A stretch of 64,000 nucleotides of DNA from Flavobacterium hydrophilum (GTDB lineage: Bacteria; Bacteroidota; Bacteroidia; Flavobacteriales; Flavobacteriaceae), in the NCBI RefSeq assembly GCF_003202405.1, contig NZ_QJHL01000003.1, forward strand, positions 434,001 through 498,000, written 5' to 3'. Below are positions 9,050 to 17,156 of the stretch, piece by piece. Numbering within the stretch: the stretch's first letter is position 1; each line of letters begins with the position of its first letter. Position numbers and translations under genes: made by a program. Under the pieces are notes generated by a model. That model did not search any database and had not been told where the DNA came from. It saw only the letters and a list, made by a program, of their open reading frames with translations.

Positions 9050-9292
9050 TTTTGTTTCTATTAGTTTTTCTATATATTTTCTGCTTTTTATTTTTTTTAT
9101 TTGTAATTCTCTTTGGCAGGCTTCGCTTCGGGTCAAAAAAGTTTCAAAATATTTTAATTCCCAGTCCTTCGCTATTTTTGTGTATTTGCTTCTACTGTTC
9201 AAATGATCTTGTAAACGTTGTTCAATATCTTGGCAAGAACCAATATAGTATTTGTTAATCGTCTTTGAATAGATGATATAAGTGTAGTACAT
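9044..9292 (-). CDS. GIY-YIG nuclease domain protein (82 aa)
   Basis: Single-domain GIY-YIG endonuclease of the UvrC/YhbQ-like type. The motif pair is visible as YTYII near residue 3 and YYIGS near residue 15, followed by the conserved Arg in QRLQDH and a late Glu in the TRSEACQRELQ helix. Size is normal for short stand-alone members. The biological target of these proteins is unknown. The gene lies between an intact tRNA-Ala and a tRNA fragment, and its stop codon TAG is formed by the GGCTAGAGC of the fragment. This context suggests joint mobility with, or insertion into, a tRNA locus. Confidence 0.85.
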   Translation of the reverse strand: MYYTYIIYSKTINKYYIGSCQDIEQRLQDHLNSRSKYTKIAKDWELKYFETFLTRSEACQRELQIKKIKSRKYIEKLIETKG

Positions 9293-9306
9293 AAAGTATA
9301 TAAATG

Positions 9307-9333
9307 AAAAAACCCAAACAGTGTTTGGGTTTT
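9307..9333 (-). terminator. terminator of tRNA-Ala
   Basis: AAACCCAAACA and TGTTTGGGTTT form a near-perfect stem one base after the tRNA 3' end on the minus strand, followed by TTTTC. The GIY-YIG gene starts about 14 bases beyond it. Confidence 0.8.
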
Positions 9334-9334
9334 G

Positions 9335-9408
9335 TGGAGAATATCGGATTCGAACCGATCACCTCTTGCCTGCCAGGCAAGCGCTCTAGCCAAATGAGCT
9401 AATCCCCC
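9335..9408 (-). tRNA. tRNA-Ala (GGC)
   Basis: Read on the minus strand this 74-base gene folds as a full cloverleaf. The acceptor strands are GGGGGAT and ATTCTCC with discriminator A, and the D-arm starts GCTC. The anticodon arm is CTTGC, loop CTGGCAG, GCAAG, giving anticodon GGC for alanine codon GCC. The T-loop is TTCGAAT. CCA is not encoded. Confidence 0.96.
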
Positions 9409-9419
9409 CTTTTTATATT

Positions 9420-9492
9420 TGGAGTTTTATTAGAATCGAACCATTACCTTCCCGATTGCATCGGGACGCTCTAGCCAAATGAGCTAATCCCC
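9420..9492 (-). pseudogene. degenerate full-length tRNA-Ala-like gene
   Basis: A 73-base minus-strand sequence just upstream of the intact tRNA-Ala and clearly related to it: ATTAGCTCATTTGGCTAGAG is shared in the D-arm region. The acceptor is damaged (GGGGATT against AAACTCC), the T-stem is mismatched, and the anticodon arm is the palindrome TCCCGATTGCATCGGGA (9450-9466). That would read anticodon GCA on an alanine-like body. I judge it non-functional. Confidence 0.7.
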
Positions 9493-9596
9493 GTAGCGAG
9501 AGCAAATAAAGTCAATTAATTTTCAAAAAACAAATTTAAGAGAGTTTCAGGCAAAATATTTTTCAAAACCGTAACTTTACGTTTAAATCTATTTTT

Positions 9597-10361
9597 ATGA
9601 GTTCAGAAAATCAAAGCGGATCTTTGCAGACTACTTTTCAAAATACTGTTGCTAACGTACAATTTGGTCATCCGGCCAGCAATTCTTTTCCACGAGCATT
9701 GTTGGATCGTTTGACAGCCGAAATTAATTTGCTGAGCAGAAACGAAACCATTTCTGTAATTGTATTGCAAAGCGAAGGCTCAAGAGTATTTTGTTCCGGT
9801 GCTTCGTTTGATGAGCTTCTGACCGTACAAAACGAAGAGCAGGGAACCGAATTTTTCTCCGGTTTTGCTCATTTGTTAAATGCGATGCGAAACTGTACCA
9901 AACTCATTATTGGCCGTGTTCAGGGAAAAGCTGTTGGAGGAGGAGTTGGTATTATCGCTGCCTGCGACTACGTTTTGGCAACACCTGAAAGTGCCGTGAA
10001 ACTCTCGGAACTTGCTATTGGCATTGGACCGTTTGTGATCGAGCCTGCCGTTTCACGTAAAATCGGTAAAATGGCAATGACCCAGATGACTTTGGCTGCA
10101 CACGAATGGAAATCGGCAAGCTGGGCCTTGCAAAACGGACTTTATTCATCACTTCACAATGCAGATTTACTGGATGCCGAAGTCGAAAATTTTGCTCAAA
10201 AACTAAGTTCATACAACCCCGAAGCTTTATTCGAAATGAAGAAAATTATTTGGGAAGGTACAGAACAATGGGAATCCATACTAATCGAACGCGCTAAAAT
10301 TACCGGTAAACTGGTTTTGTCCGATTTTACAAAAAAGGCTTTATTACAATTTAAGAAGTAG
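9597..10361 (+). CDS. enoyl-CoA hydratase/isomerase family protein
   Basis: Crotonase-superfamily protein of 254 residues acting on acyl-CoA thioesters in the cytosol. The oxyanion-hole segments are FCSGASFDEL (about 63-72) and GKAVGGGVG (about 104-112). The second catalytic Glu is kept in LSELAIGIGP. The first Glu of classical hydratases (GGGCELA) is Gly here (GGGVGII), so it may be an isomerase or a methylglutaconyl-CoA hydratase-like enzyme rather than a standard hydratase. It stands alone, followed by a repeat element. Confidence 0.85.
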   Translation: MSSENQSGSLQTTFQNTVANVQFGHPASNSFPRALLDRLTAEINLLSRNETISVIVLQSEGSRVFCSGASFDELLTVQNEEQGTEFFSGFAHLLNAMRNCTKLIIGRVQGKAVGGGVGIIAACDYVLATPESAVKLSELAIGIGPFVIEPAVSRKIGKMAMTQMTLAAHEWKSASWALQNGLYSSLHNADLLDAEVENFAQKLSSYNPEALFEMKKIIWEGTEQWESILIERAKITGKLVLSDFTKKALLQFKK

Positions 10362-10368
10362 TTTTTTC

Positions 10369-10445
10369 AGGAGCTGTTCCTGCTGTCCGCTATATCTTTT
10401 GTGGCAGACCCTGCCACAAAAGGATGCCGCTTCCATCAGGGCTAG
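10369..10445 (+). repeat. modular intergenic repeat, copy B
   Basis: The most compact copy: GGAGCTGTTCCTGCTGTCCG, then a perfect hairpin CTTTTGTGGCA/TGCCACAAAAG (10396-10422), then GGATGCCGCTTCCATCAGGG. It starts eight bases after the stop codon of the enoyl-CoA hydratase gene. The arms match copies A, C and D, and the hairpin core differs. Confidence 0.85.
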
Positions 10446-10499
10446 AGCCGTAAATCAAGACCTTTTTGCATTAAAAGAATATTTCTCGCTTGTATTTGC

Positions 10500-10507
10500 T
10501 AAATTTG
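10500..10507 (+). promoter_or_regulatory. candidate -7 box for queD
   Basis: TAAATTTG fits the Bacteroidota -7 consensus TAnnTTTG, 15 bases before the queD ATG. No clear -33 TTTG at the right distance. Confidence 0.5.
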
Positions 10508-10522
10508 CAGAAAAAACAACCG

Positions 10523-10975
10523 ATGAGTAATATCAGAATTACAAAACAATTTAGTTTCGAAACCGGACATGCTTTGTACGGCTACGACGGAAAATGCAAA
10601 AACGTTCATGGACACAGTTACAAATTATCGGTAACGGTTATTGGTTCGCCAATTACTGACCGGTCAAATGTAAAATTCGGAATGGTAATAGATTTTTCGG
10701 ATCTAAAGAAAATTGTAAAAGAAGAAATCGTCGATCAGTTTGATCATGCAACTGTATTTAACGAAACTACCCCACATATCGAATTGGCAAACGAACTTAA
10801 AAACCGTGGACATCACGTAATTTTAGTAGATTATCAGCCAACCAGTGAAAACATGGTAATTGATTTTGCTAAAAGAATCATATCACGTTTACCTGTCGGA
10901 ATTTCGCTTTTTTCTTTAAAACTTCAGGAAACTGAATCTTCATTTGCAGAATGGTTTGCAAGTGATAATCAATAG
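10523..10975 (+). CDS. queD: 6-carboxytetrahydropterin synthase / PTPS family
   Basis: Zinc enzyme of 150 residues in the queuosine/preQ0 pathway, converting dihydroneopterin triphosphate to 6-carboxytetrahydropterin. The start is the ATG at 10523. Zinc ligands are H16 in FETGHAL and H29 and H31 in VHGHSY; the catalytic Cys is C25 in GKCKNVHGH. DQFDHATVFNE and the terminal ETESSFAEW segment with its binding Glu also match QueD/PTPS. The other queuosine genes are not nearby. lpxH follows after 115 bases of low-complexity DNA. Confidence 0.92.
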   Translation: MSNIRITKQFSFETGHALYGYDGKCKNVHGHSYKLSVTVIGSPITDRSNVKFGMVIDFSDLKKIVKEEIVDQFDHATVFNETTPHIELANELKNRGHHVILVDYQPTSENMVIDFAKRIISRLPVGISLFSLKLQETESSFAEWFASDNQ

Positions 10976-11090
10976 AGAAATTCCATTTTTTTAAATTCCA
11001 AATTCCAATCCTTCGCCTTCGCTAAGGATGGCAATAGGACCAAAGTCTAAAATTCTAAGAAGTCTAAGATCTAACAATCTAAAAAACCAG
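10976..11090 (+). repeat. low-complexity TCTAA-type tract before lpxH
   Basis: The stretch at 11044-11086 consists of spaced copies of TCTAA(A/G) such as GTCTAAAATTCTAAGAAG and TCTAAGATCTAACAATCTAA. Similar tracts occur at 36785 and 40260. Confidence 0.6.
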
Positions 11091-11834
11091 ATGAAAAAAA
11101 TATATTTTGCTTCTGATCAGCATTTTGGAGCTCCAACTCCCGAATTGAGTTTGCCTCGTGAAAAAAAATTCGTGGCCTGGCTTGATGAGGTAAAAGAAGA
11201 TGCGGAAGCTATTTTTTTATTAGGTGATTTATTCGATTTTTGGTTCGAATATAAAACGGTTGTGCCAAAAGGCTTCGTTCGTATTTTAGGTAAACTGGCT
11301 GAACTTCGCGACAGTGGAATACCAATTTATTTTTTCGTAGGGAACCATGATTTGTGGATGAACGATTATTTTGAAACCGAATTAAATATTCCGGTTTATC
11401 ATGACAATAAAGAATTTACGTTTAACGGAAAAACATTCCTAATTGGTCACGGTGATGGAAAAGGTCCCGGCGACAAAGGATATAAAAGGATGAAAAAAGT
11501 ATTTACAAATCCTTTTTCAAAATGGCTTTTCCGTTGGCTTCATCCTGATGTTGGTGTTAGTTTAGCGCAATACTTATCAGTTAAAAACAAATTGATTTCC
11601 GGTGATGATGATGTGAAATTTTTGGGCGAAGAAAACGAATGGCTGGTTTTGTATGCCAAACGAAAACTCGAAACCAAACATTATAATTATTTTATTTTTG
11701 GCCATCGTCACCTGCCTATGATCATTCCGGTTGGAGAAGATTCAAAATATGTAAATCTGGGTGACTGGATAGGTTATTTTACTTACGGTGTTTTTGATGG
11801 TGAAACTTTTGAGCTTAAAAAGTTTGATAAATAA
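11091..11834 (+). CDS. lpxH: UDP-2,3-diacylglucosamine diphosphatase
   Basis: Metallophosphoesterase of 247 residues that cleaves UDP-2,3-diacylglucosamine to lipid X in lipid A synthesis, at the inner membrane surface. The start is the ATG at 11091. All metal-site motifs are visible in order: SDQHFG (D9, H11), LGDLFDFW, VGNHD, IGHGDG and FGHRH. The hydrophobic/aromatic insert between the last two motifs (FSKWLFRWLHPDVG) matches the LpxH lipid-binding cap. The stop is immediately followed by the convergent cytochrome gene. Confidence 0.93.
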   Translation: MKKIYFASDQHFGAPTPELSLPREKKFVAWLDEVKEDAEAIFLLGDLFDFWFEYKTVVPKGFVRILGKLAELRDSGIPIYFFVGNHDLWMNDYFETELNIPVYHDNKEFTFNGKTFLIGHGDGKGPGDKGYKRMKKVFTNPFSKWLFRWLHPDVGVSLAQYLSVKNKLISGDDDVKFLGEENEWLVLYAKRKLETKHYNYFIFGHRHLPMIIPVGEDSKYVNLGDWIGYFTYGVFDGETFELKKFDK

Positions 11835-13049
11835 TTAATTTTTAGCAGCCGGATAAATAGCTATTTTATGCGTTCTTAGCGAATAGCTGTTAACAGCTGA
11901 ACTATTTGATTGCTGAAAACGGATTACTTTCGAATTTTGTGTTGGCATATGACATTCTAGGCAATTATTCGCTAACCCCGATTTTGAAATTGTTTTTAAA
12001 GTAGCAGCTTTGTGCTGTGTACTTTGATGGCAGCTCATGCAGATTTTAGAATAAGAAATACTTTTCTGAGGCGCATCCTGATGGGGATTATGACAGGTAA
12101 TACAGTCCATAGTCTGGCTTTTCTGAAAACATTTGCTTTGAGAAAGCAGGCCCAGCTGGTTGCCATGAACGTCATAATTCAAAGTGTCTTTTGGACGTCG
12201 GTTTTCCTGAAAATAATCGGACAGACTTTCTCCCGGTTTAAATTGAAATCTTGATTTTAGTTTAATTTTATCATTCCCCGAATGGCATAAGGCACAGGCA
12301 TCTATTCTTTGCTGCCTGTTCATATTACGAAAAGAAACCATATTTTGCGCTTTCTTTAAATCAGGAAATTTTAAATGCGCCCGGACATGTTCTTTTGCCG
12401 GTCCATGACAGCGCTCGCAATCTATCCCATAAACTAAAGTGTTTTTGTTCATAAAGTTATGGACTTCCATTCCCATATAATTATAAGCTTCTGAACTGTT
12501 TGTAGTCACATAGTCGCTTGCAATATTAGAACTGTGGCACGAAAAGCATTCTTTTTGTATTTTTTTACTAAAATTGGCTTTCGTAGCAGAATAATCCGGA
12601 CTTGTTGCCCAGTTGTTTATCGATTTATAGTAAGAGATGGGCAATTCATAAAAAGAATGATTTTTCCAATATCCACTTGTTTGTGCATGTTTAAAGCCAA
12701 AGAGAACGTCAAAAGGATGTGCTTTAACTTCTTTTTCATTTTTGTATAATACCTGATAAAGTGAATCATTACGTTCTTCCATGACTAATTTAGTATTTTG
12801 GTCATAGACGAAAGTATTTTTGCCATTTGTAAAATGCCCTAAGATATTTTCTTTAGTTCCGGGTAATGTGGCTTTGTAATGGGCGCTGAGTATAGAAGTT
12901 TCATGCTGCTTTTGATGACATTGAATGCAGCTTTCAGAACCTGCGTAATCGGTTCCGCGTGGGTCTGTGTAATTGTCAGATTCATTTTTACAGCTTATTA
13001 AAAACAAGCTCAGGACAAAAACGGTAAAAAGATTACGAGCTATTTTCAT
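11835..13049 (-). CDS. seven-haem c-type cytochrome lipoprotein
   Basis: Exported multihaem cytochrome of 404 residues. The lipoprotein signal is FVLSLFLISC with lipidated Cys at about 20. Seven CxxCH motifs are visible: CIQCH (41-45), CFSCH, CERCH, CALCH, CITCH, CMSCH and CLECH. Extra His residues such as SAHYKA and CHGPAKEH could be distal haem ligands. The arrangement recalls cytochrome c-554/octahaem-type proteins and the cytochromes of the NrfB/DmsE class, but no reductase partner lies next to it. It is probably electron transfer in the periplasm or outer membrane. It faces lpxH end to end with no intervening base. Confidence 0.9.
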   Translation of the reverse strand: MKIARNLFTVFVLSLFLISCKNESDNYTDPRGTDYAGSESCIQCHQKQHETSILSAHYKATLPGTKENILGHFTNGKNTFVYDQNTKLVMEERNDSLYQVLYKNEKEVKAHPFDVLFGFKHAQTSGYWKNHSFYELPISYYKSINNWATSPDYSATKANFSKKIQKECFSCHSSNIASDYVTTNSSEAYNYMGMEVHNFMNKNTLVYGIDCERCHGPAKEHVRAHLKFPDLKKAQNMVSFRNMNRQQRIDACALCHSGNDKIKLKSRFQFKPGESLSDYFQENRRPKDTLNYDVHGNQLGLLSQSKCFQKSQTMDCITCHNPHQDAPQKSISYSKICMSCHQSTQHKAATLKTISKSGLANNCLECHMPTQNSKVIRFQQSNSSAVNSYSLRTHKIAIYPAAKN

Positions 13050-13122
13050 TATCGTAAATATACTTTTTTTAAATAAATATATTTAAATTATGAAAAATAC
13101 CTGTTAAATAATTTAGAATTTC

Positions 13123-13479
13123 TTAGTTTAAGCCCGGTCCATATACATATTCATCTAGGTCAATTCGAAATAAAGTTCCTTCAATCAAATCTTTTATGGA
13201 TTTTATTTCTTTCATAGAAACGGCTAAATCAACTTGGGATAAAGGTGTTTTGAGTAAAAATTTATGGCAGGAATTTCTCATTTCACAAGCTTTGCAACAA
13301 GTGTTTTCAATAAGGCTGTCTTCAATTAAATCACAAAACTGATTCAACTCAGATATGGAAAGGTAGAATCCGGTTTCCCTGAAAACCAATTGTACTTTAT
13401 CTAAAATGGTTTTGTTTTCCTTTTTCCAGTAAAAGGCTACCCCAAAGTTATTATGGTATATCTGTTCAATATCTTTCAT
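13123..13479 (-). CDS. conserved hypothetical protein with Cys cluster
   Basis: 118 residues, cytosolic, family not recognised. The middle carries ENTCCKACEMRNSCHKF, a C-C-x2-C-x5-C cluster that could bind a metal or form disulfides. The rest is helical and charged and ends in YVYGPGLN. It lies between the cytochrome gene and a repeat element, without operon partners. Confidence 0.7.
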   Translation of the reverse strand: MKDIEQIYHNNFGVAFYWKKENKTILDKVQLVFRETGFYLSISELNQFCDLIEDSLIENTCCKACEMRNSCHKFLLKTPLSQVDLAVSMKEIKSIKDLIEGTLFRIDLDEYVYGPGLN

Positions 13480-13561
13480 TATAAAATCCTTTATTTCAAC
13501 AAATATAAATATTATTTATATTAATTCTAAATAAAAAATTGATAAAATTGTGAAAAATTCT

Positions 13562-13625
13562 TTACGATATAAGTCATATAAGTTCATTTTAGTTTATATC
13601 GTAATCCTTTAAATGAACTTATATG
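13562..13625. repeat. interleaved inverted repeats (pseudoknot topology)
   Basis: Two perfect inverted repeats are interleaved. Arm A is TTACGATATAA (13562-13572) with complement TTATATCGTAA (13594-13604). Arm B is CATATAAGTTCATTT (13575-13589) with complement AAATGAACTTATATG (13611-13625). The order A-B-A'-B' cannot form both stems as a simple hairpin. Arm B is shared with the repeat at 62970-63100. Confidence 0.8.
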
Positions 13626-13640
13626 GTTTAAAGTTATTTT

Positions 13641-14921
13641 TTATTCCAATTTCTGATGATCTTCCATATCTCTATTCAGATCCAAATTTCTAAAAGTTGG
13701 TGATTTAAGTGCGGTTACAATAACGGTCAAAAGCGTCACACTTCCACCAAAAACAACTGAAGTTACAGTTCCCATTAATTTGGCGGTTGCACCACTTTCA
13801 AAAGCACCAAGTTCATTAGAAGATCCAACAAAAATTGAATTTACAGCACCAACACGACCACGCATATGATCCGGCGTTTTAAGCTGCAAGATAGTTTGCC
13901 TGATTACAACCGAAATTCCGTCAGCAAGTCCACTCAAAAATAAAGCGAAAACAGAAAGCCAGAAATAAGTTGAAAGACCAAATAAAATGATCGACAATCC
14001 AAAAACAAATATGGCTGTTAAAAGTTTCTTTCCTGCATTTTTATTTAAAGGTACATAAGCAGAAACGAGTACTGTAATAAAAGATCCTACTGCCGGAGCA
14101 GCCCTTAAGATACCAAAACCTTCAGAACCCACTTTTAAAATATCCTGAGCAAAAACAGGCAATAATGCTACCGCTCCGCCAAAAAGTACCGCAATCATAT
14201 CAAGCGATAACGCACCTAAAACAATTTGGTTTTTGAATACAAAATTCAAACCTTCAGTAAGACTGTCTTTTATAGATTCTCCAATTTTCGGATTTAAGAT
14301 TGGTTTTTTGCTGATTTGCGATAAGGCAATTAAGGAAAGAATAGAAAATCCGAATACCAGACACATAGACCAGTGAACGCCAATCCAGTTGATTGAAAAT
14401 CCTGCCAATGCGGGACCCATAACCGCTCCAATCTGCCAAACCGTACTACTCCAGGTTGCCGCATTTGGATATGCTTTTTTAGGAATAATCAATGAAAGAA
14501 GCGAAAAAATAGTCGGCCCAAGAAAAGCACGAACTAATCCTCCTAAAAATACTAAGGCATAAATCGAATATAAAATTGTATCGGAAGACAATCCGCCTAC
14601 AACTTTTGGCCAGGTTAATAAAAACAGTCCGAAACTGATTACGGAGAATCCAAGAATACATTTTACCAACAATCCTTTCTTTTCTCTTTGGTCTACAATA
14701 TGTCCGGCAAATAGAGCCATTCCAACGGCTGGAATAACTTCCATTAAGCCAATTATCCCTAACGAAAGCGGATTCTTAGTTAAACTGTAAACTTCCCATT
14801 CAATTACAATAAATTGCATGGACCAGGCAAAAACCATCGCGAAACGCAATAATAAAAACACATTGAATTCTCTATAGCGTAACGCCTGATACGGGTCGTT
14901 TTTCTTTTCTTTGTTATTCAT
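13641..14921 (-). CDS. MFS transporter, MFS_3 / EntS-like exporter
   Basis: Inner-membrane permease of 426 residues with about 12 hydrophobic segments, resembling proton-driven DHA3-type efflux pumps. Family marks are the loop 2-3 motif GHIVDQREKKGLLVK and the later DHMRGRVGAVNS. Substrate unknown; enterobactin- or macrolide-type export is typical of the family. The ATG at 14921 lies inside the end of recJ (8-base overlap), so the two are probably transcribed together. Confidence 0.88.
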   Translation of the reverse strand: MNNKEKKNDPYQALRYREFNVFLLLRFAMVFAWSMQFIVIEWEVYSLTKNPLSLGIIGLMEVIPAVGMALFAGHIVDQREKKGLLVKCILGFSVISFGLFLLTWPKVVGGLSSDTILYSIYALVFLGGLVRAFLGPTIFSLLSLIIPKKAYPNAATWSSTVWQIGAVMGPALAGFSINWIGVHWSMCLVFGFSILSLIALSQISKKPILNPKIGESIKDSLTEGLNFVFKNQIVLGALSLDMIAVLFGGAVALLPVFAQDILKVGSEGFGILRAAPAVGSFITVLVSAYVPLNKNAGKKLLTAIFVFGLSIILFGLSTYFWLSVFALFLSGLADGISVVIRQTILQLKTPDHMRGRVGAVNSIFVGSSNELGAFESGATAKLMGTVTSVVFGGSVTLLTVIVTALKSPTFRNLDLNRDMEDHQKLE

Positions 14922-16611
14922 TTATTCTAATGTCTTTCAGCATAAGCTGAGTTGTAATATTTCCGTTCCATTCATTCTCAGCAATGCAATAGGCTAGTTG
15001 AAACGGATTTTGATTTTGTGCAATATTTATTTTTTTTCCTAAACCAAAGCCAATAGCAGCAATTCCTTCTGGATCATTTTGCTTTACAAAAAGTCTCAAA
15101 TGTTCATCATCTGCACCTAAAGTTTTGGCGTAACCTGTATCTTTTATGTTTCTGGTCATAAAAACCGGTGTCATATTCTGAGGACCAAAAGGTTCAAATT
15201 GTTTTAAAATCCGAATCAGTTTTGGCGTTATATCCGAAAAATTTATTTCGGCATCAATTTCGATTTCAGGAGTCCGCATTTCGGGTAAAATGGTTTCTTC
15301 GACACATTTCTCAAAAGCCGTTTTGAAAGCCGGATAATTTTCTGCCTTCAAAGTCATTCCGGCAGCATACATATGTCCTCCAAATTGTTCCAGATGTTCA
15401 GCACAGGCATCGAGCGCATTGTAAACATCAAAACCCTTTACAGATCTTGCAGAAGCAGCATATTTATCGCCGCTTTTAGTAAAAACCAAAGTAGGGCGGT
15501 AATAAGTCTCGATTAATCTCGAAGCTACAATTCCGATTACGCCTTTGTGCCAGTCTTCCTGAAATACTACCGTTGAAAATCGTTCTTCTTCATTATTTTC
15601 TATAATCTGCTGGAAAGCTTCTTTGGTGATTCTTTTGTCAAGATCTTTACGGTCTGCATTGTATTTTTCGATTTCAGAAGCAAACTGCTGAGCTTGTTCA
15701 AAATCAAATTCGGTCAACAATTCAACCGCATGATTCCCGTGTTTGATTCTTCCGGCTGCATTTATTCTTGGAGAAATAATAAAAACAACATCTGTAATAT
15801 CTAAGGTTTTCTTTTTCACCTGATGCACCAAAGCTTTTATTCCCGGGCGAGGGTCGCTATTGATAACCTGTAAACCGAAATAAGCCAAAACCCTGTTTTC
15901 ACCTGTAATCGGTACAATGTCTGCTGCGATTGCCGTAGCCACTAAGTCAAGATACGGAACTAAATCTTCAATGGTTTCATTTCGATTTTGACCTAAAGCC
16001 TGAATCAGTTTAAAACCAACTCCGCAGCCGCACAATTCATCGTAAGGGTAGTAGCAGTCTTCTCTTTTTGGATCTAAGACAGCAACGGCATCCGGGAGAA
16101 TTTCGCCTGGTCTGTGGTGATCACAAACTATAAAATCAATTTTTTTTGCTTTCGCGTAGGCGATATGATCAATAGATTTTATTCCACAGTCTAAAGCGAT
16201 AATTAAAGAAAATCCGTTGTCGTCTGCAAAGTCAATTCCTTTATAAGAGATTCCGTAACCTTCATCGTAACGGTCCGGAATATAAGTCGCAATATTTGGG
16301 TAATGGGATTTCAAATACGAAGAAACCAAAGAAACAGCAGTCGTTCCGTCGACATCATAATCGCCAAAAACCAAAATGTTCTCCTGATTTTCAATCGCCA
16401 ATTCGATTCTTGCAACAGCTTTGTCCATATCTTTCATCAGATACGGATCATGAAGATGTTCTAATGATGGACGAAAGAAATTCTTTGCATCTTCAAAAGT
16501 TTCAATTCCGCGCTGAATCAAAAGCGTGGCTACAAAATCTTCTACATTTAAAGCTTGTGCCAGATGTTTGATTTTATCTTCAGAAGGTTTTGGTTTTATT
16601 GTCCAGCGCAT
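14914..16611 (-). CDS. recJ: single-stranded-DNA-specific exonuclease RecJ
   Basis: 5'-3' ssDNA exonuclease of the DHH superfamily acting in mismatch and recombination repair. 565 residues, the normal length. Motif I is VFGDYDVDGTTA (81-92), then ALDCGIKS, the DHH motif in CDHHRPGE (about 157-164), and the DHHA1 motif in QFGGHMYAAGM. A C-terminal OB-like domain (about 455-565) follows. It starts 28 bases downstream of a small membrane protein gene and overlaps the MFS gene. Confidence 0.96.
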   Translation of the reverse strand: MRWTIKPKPSEDKIKHLAQALNVEDFVATLLIQRGIETFEDAKNFFRPSLEHLHDPYLMKDMDKAVARIELAIENQENILVFGDYDVDGTTAVSLVSSYLKSHYPNIATYIPDRYDEGYGISYKGIDFADDNGFSLIIALDCGIKSIDHIAYAKAKKIDFIVCDHHRPGEILPDAVAVLDPKREDCYYPYDELCGCGVGFKLIQALGQNRNETIEDLVPYLDLVATAIAADIVPITGENRVLAYFGLQVINSDPRPGIKALVHQVKKKTLDITDVVFIISPRINAAGRIKHGNHAVELLTEFDFEQAQQFASEIEKYNADRKDLDKRITKEAFQQIIENNEEERFSTVVFQEDWHKGVIGIVASRLIETYYRPTLVFTKSGDKYAASARSVKGFDVYNALDACAEHLEQFGGHMYAAGMTLKAENYPAFKTAFEKCVEETILPEMRTPEIEIDAEINFSDITPKLIRILKQFEPFGPQNMTPVFMTRNIKDTGYAKTLGADDEHLRLFVKQNDPEGIAAIGFGLGKKINIAQNQNPFQLAYCIAENEWNGNITTQLMLKDIRINE

Positions 16612-16639
16612 TGTTGATTTTAGATTTTAAAATGTTGAT

Positions 16640-17128
16640 TTAAGGCTTTAAATTGTCAAAACTATTATTTATCAAAATTATTAAATCTTCAGGATTTTTA
16701 TTTTGACTTTTGAAGTTATAAAATTGACTACTTATCGACTTATCTATTGCTTTTCCGTTAGTAATTTTGATTAAGTAAGGAAATCCTTTTCGGTCAGAAA
16801 CGTTAAATAACATATGTGAAATATATTCTTTAGGAAGTTCGGATTTTAGATTCCGTCCTTCCAAAAAGACATATTCAATGTCTTTACTAAGTTTCCCAAC
16901 AATGTTTTTTTCGATATAATGATGATTATTTTTTCGAGTATTATAACAGAAAAATTTTTTTCCTTCAATCAATAATAAATAATCCTGATATTTCTTTTTG
17001 AAGCTTTTTTTTCGGAAATAATCAAATATGAAATAAACTAGAATTACAGGAAAAAATAGTATCAACAAAGGAATGCTAATTATGAGCAGAAATATCACAA
17101 GTGGGATTTCTTTTAATGTTTCCTTCAT
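16640..17128 (-). CDS. hypothetical membrane-anchored protein
   Basis: 162 residues, not recognised. The N-terminus holds one or two membrane segments (about 10-38) ending in the basic stretch FRKKSFKKKYQDY. The remainder is soluble and probably cytosolic, with mixed strands. No catalytic motif is seen. It lies between the HopJ-like gene and recJ, both close by on the same strand. Confidence 0.75.
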   Translation of the reverse strand: MKETLKEIPLVIFLLIISIPLLILFFPVILVYFIFDYFRKKSFKKKYQDYLLLIEGKKFFCYNTRKNNHHYIEKNIVGKLSKDIEYVFLEGRNLKSELPKEYISHMLFNVSDRKGFPYLIKITNGKAIDKSISSQFYNFKSQNKNPEDLIILINNSFDNLKP

Positions 17129-17156
17129 TTAGTATCGTTTAAAACACTGTTAGCAT

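Noticed and set aside
9199..9393. 64-codon frame across the tRNA-Ala and GIY-YIG start
   Set aside because: It reads through the intact tRNA and its terminator; not plausible as protein.
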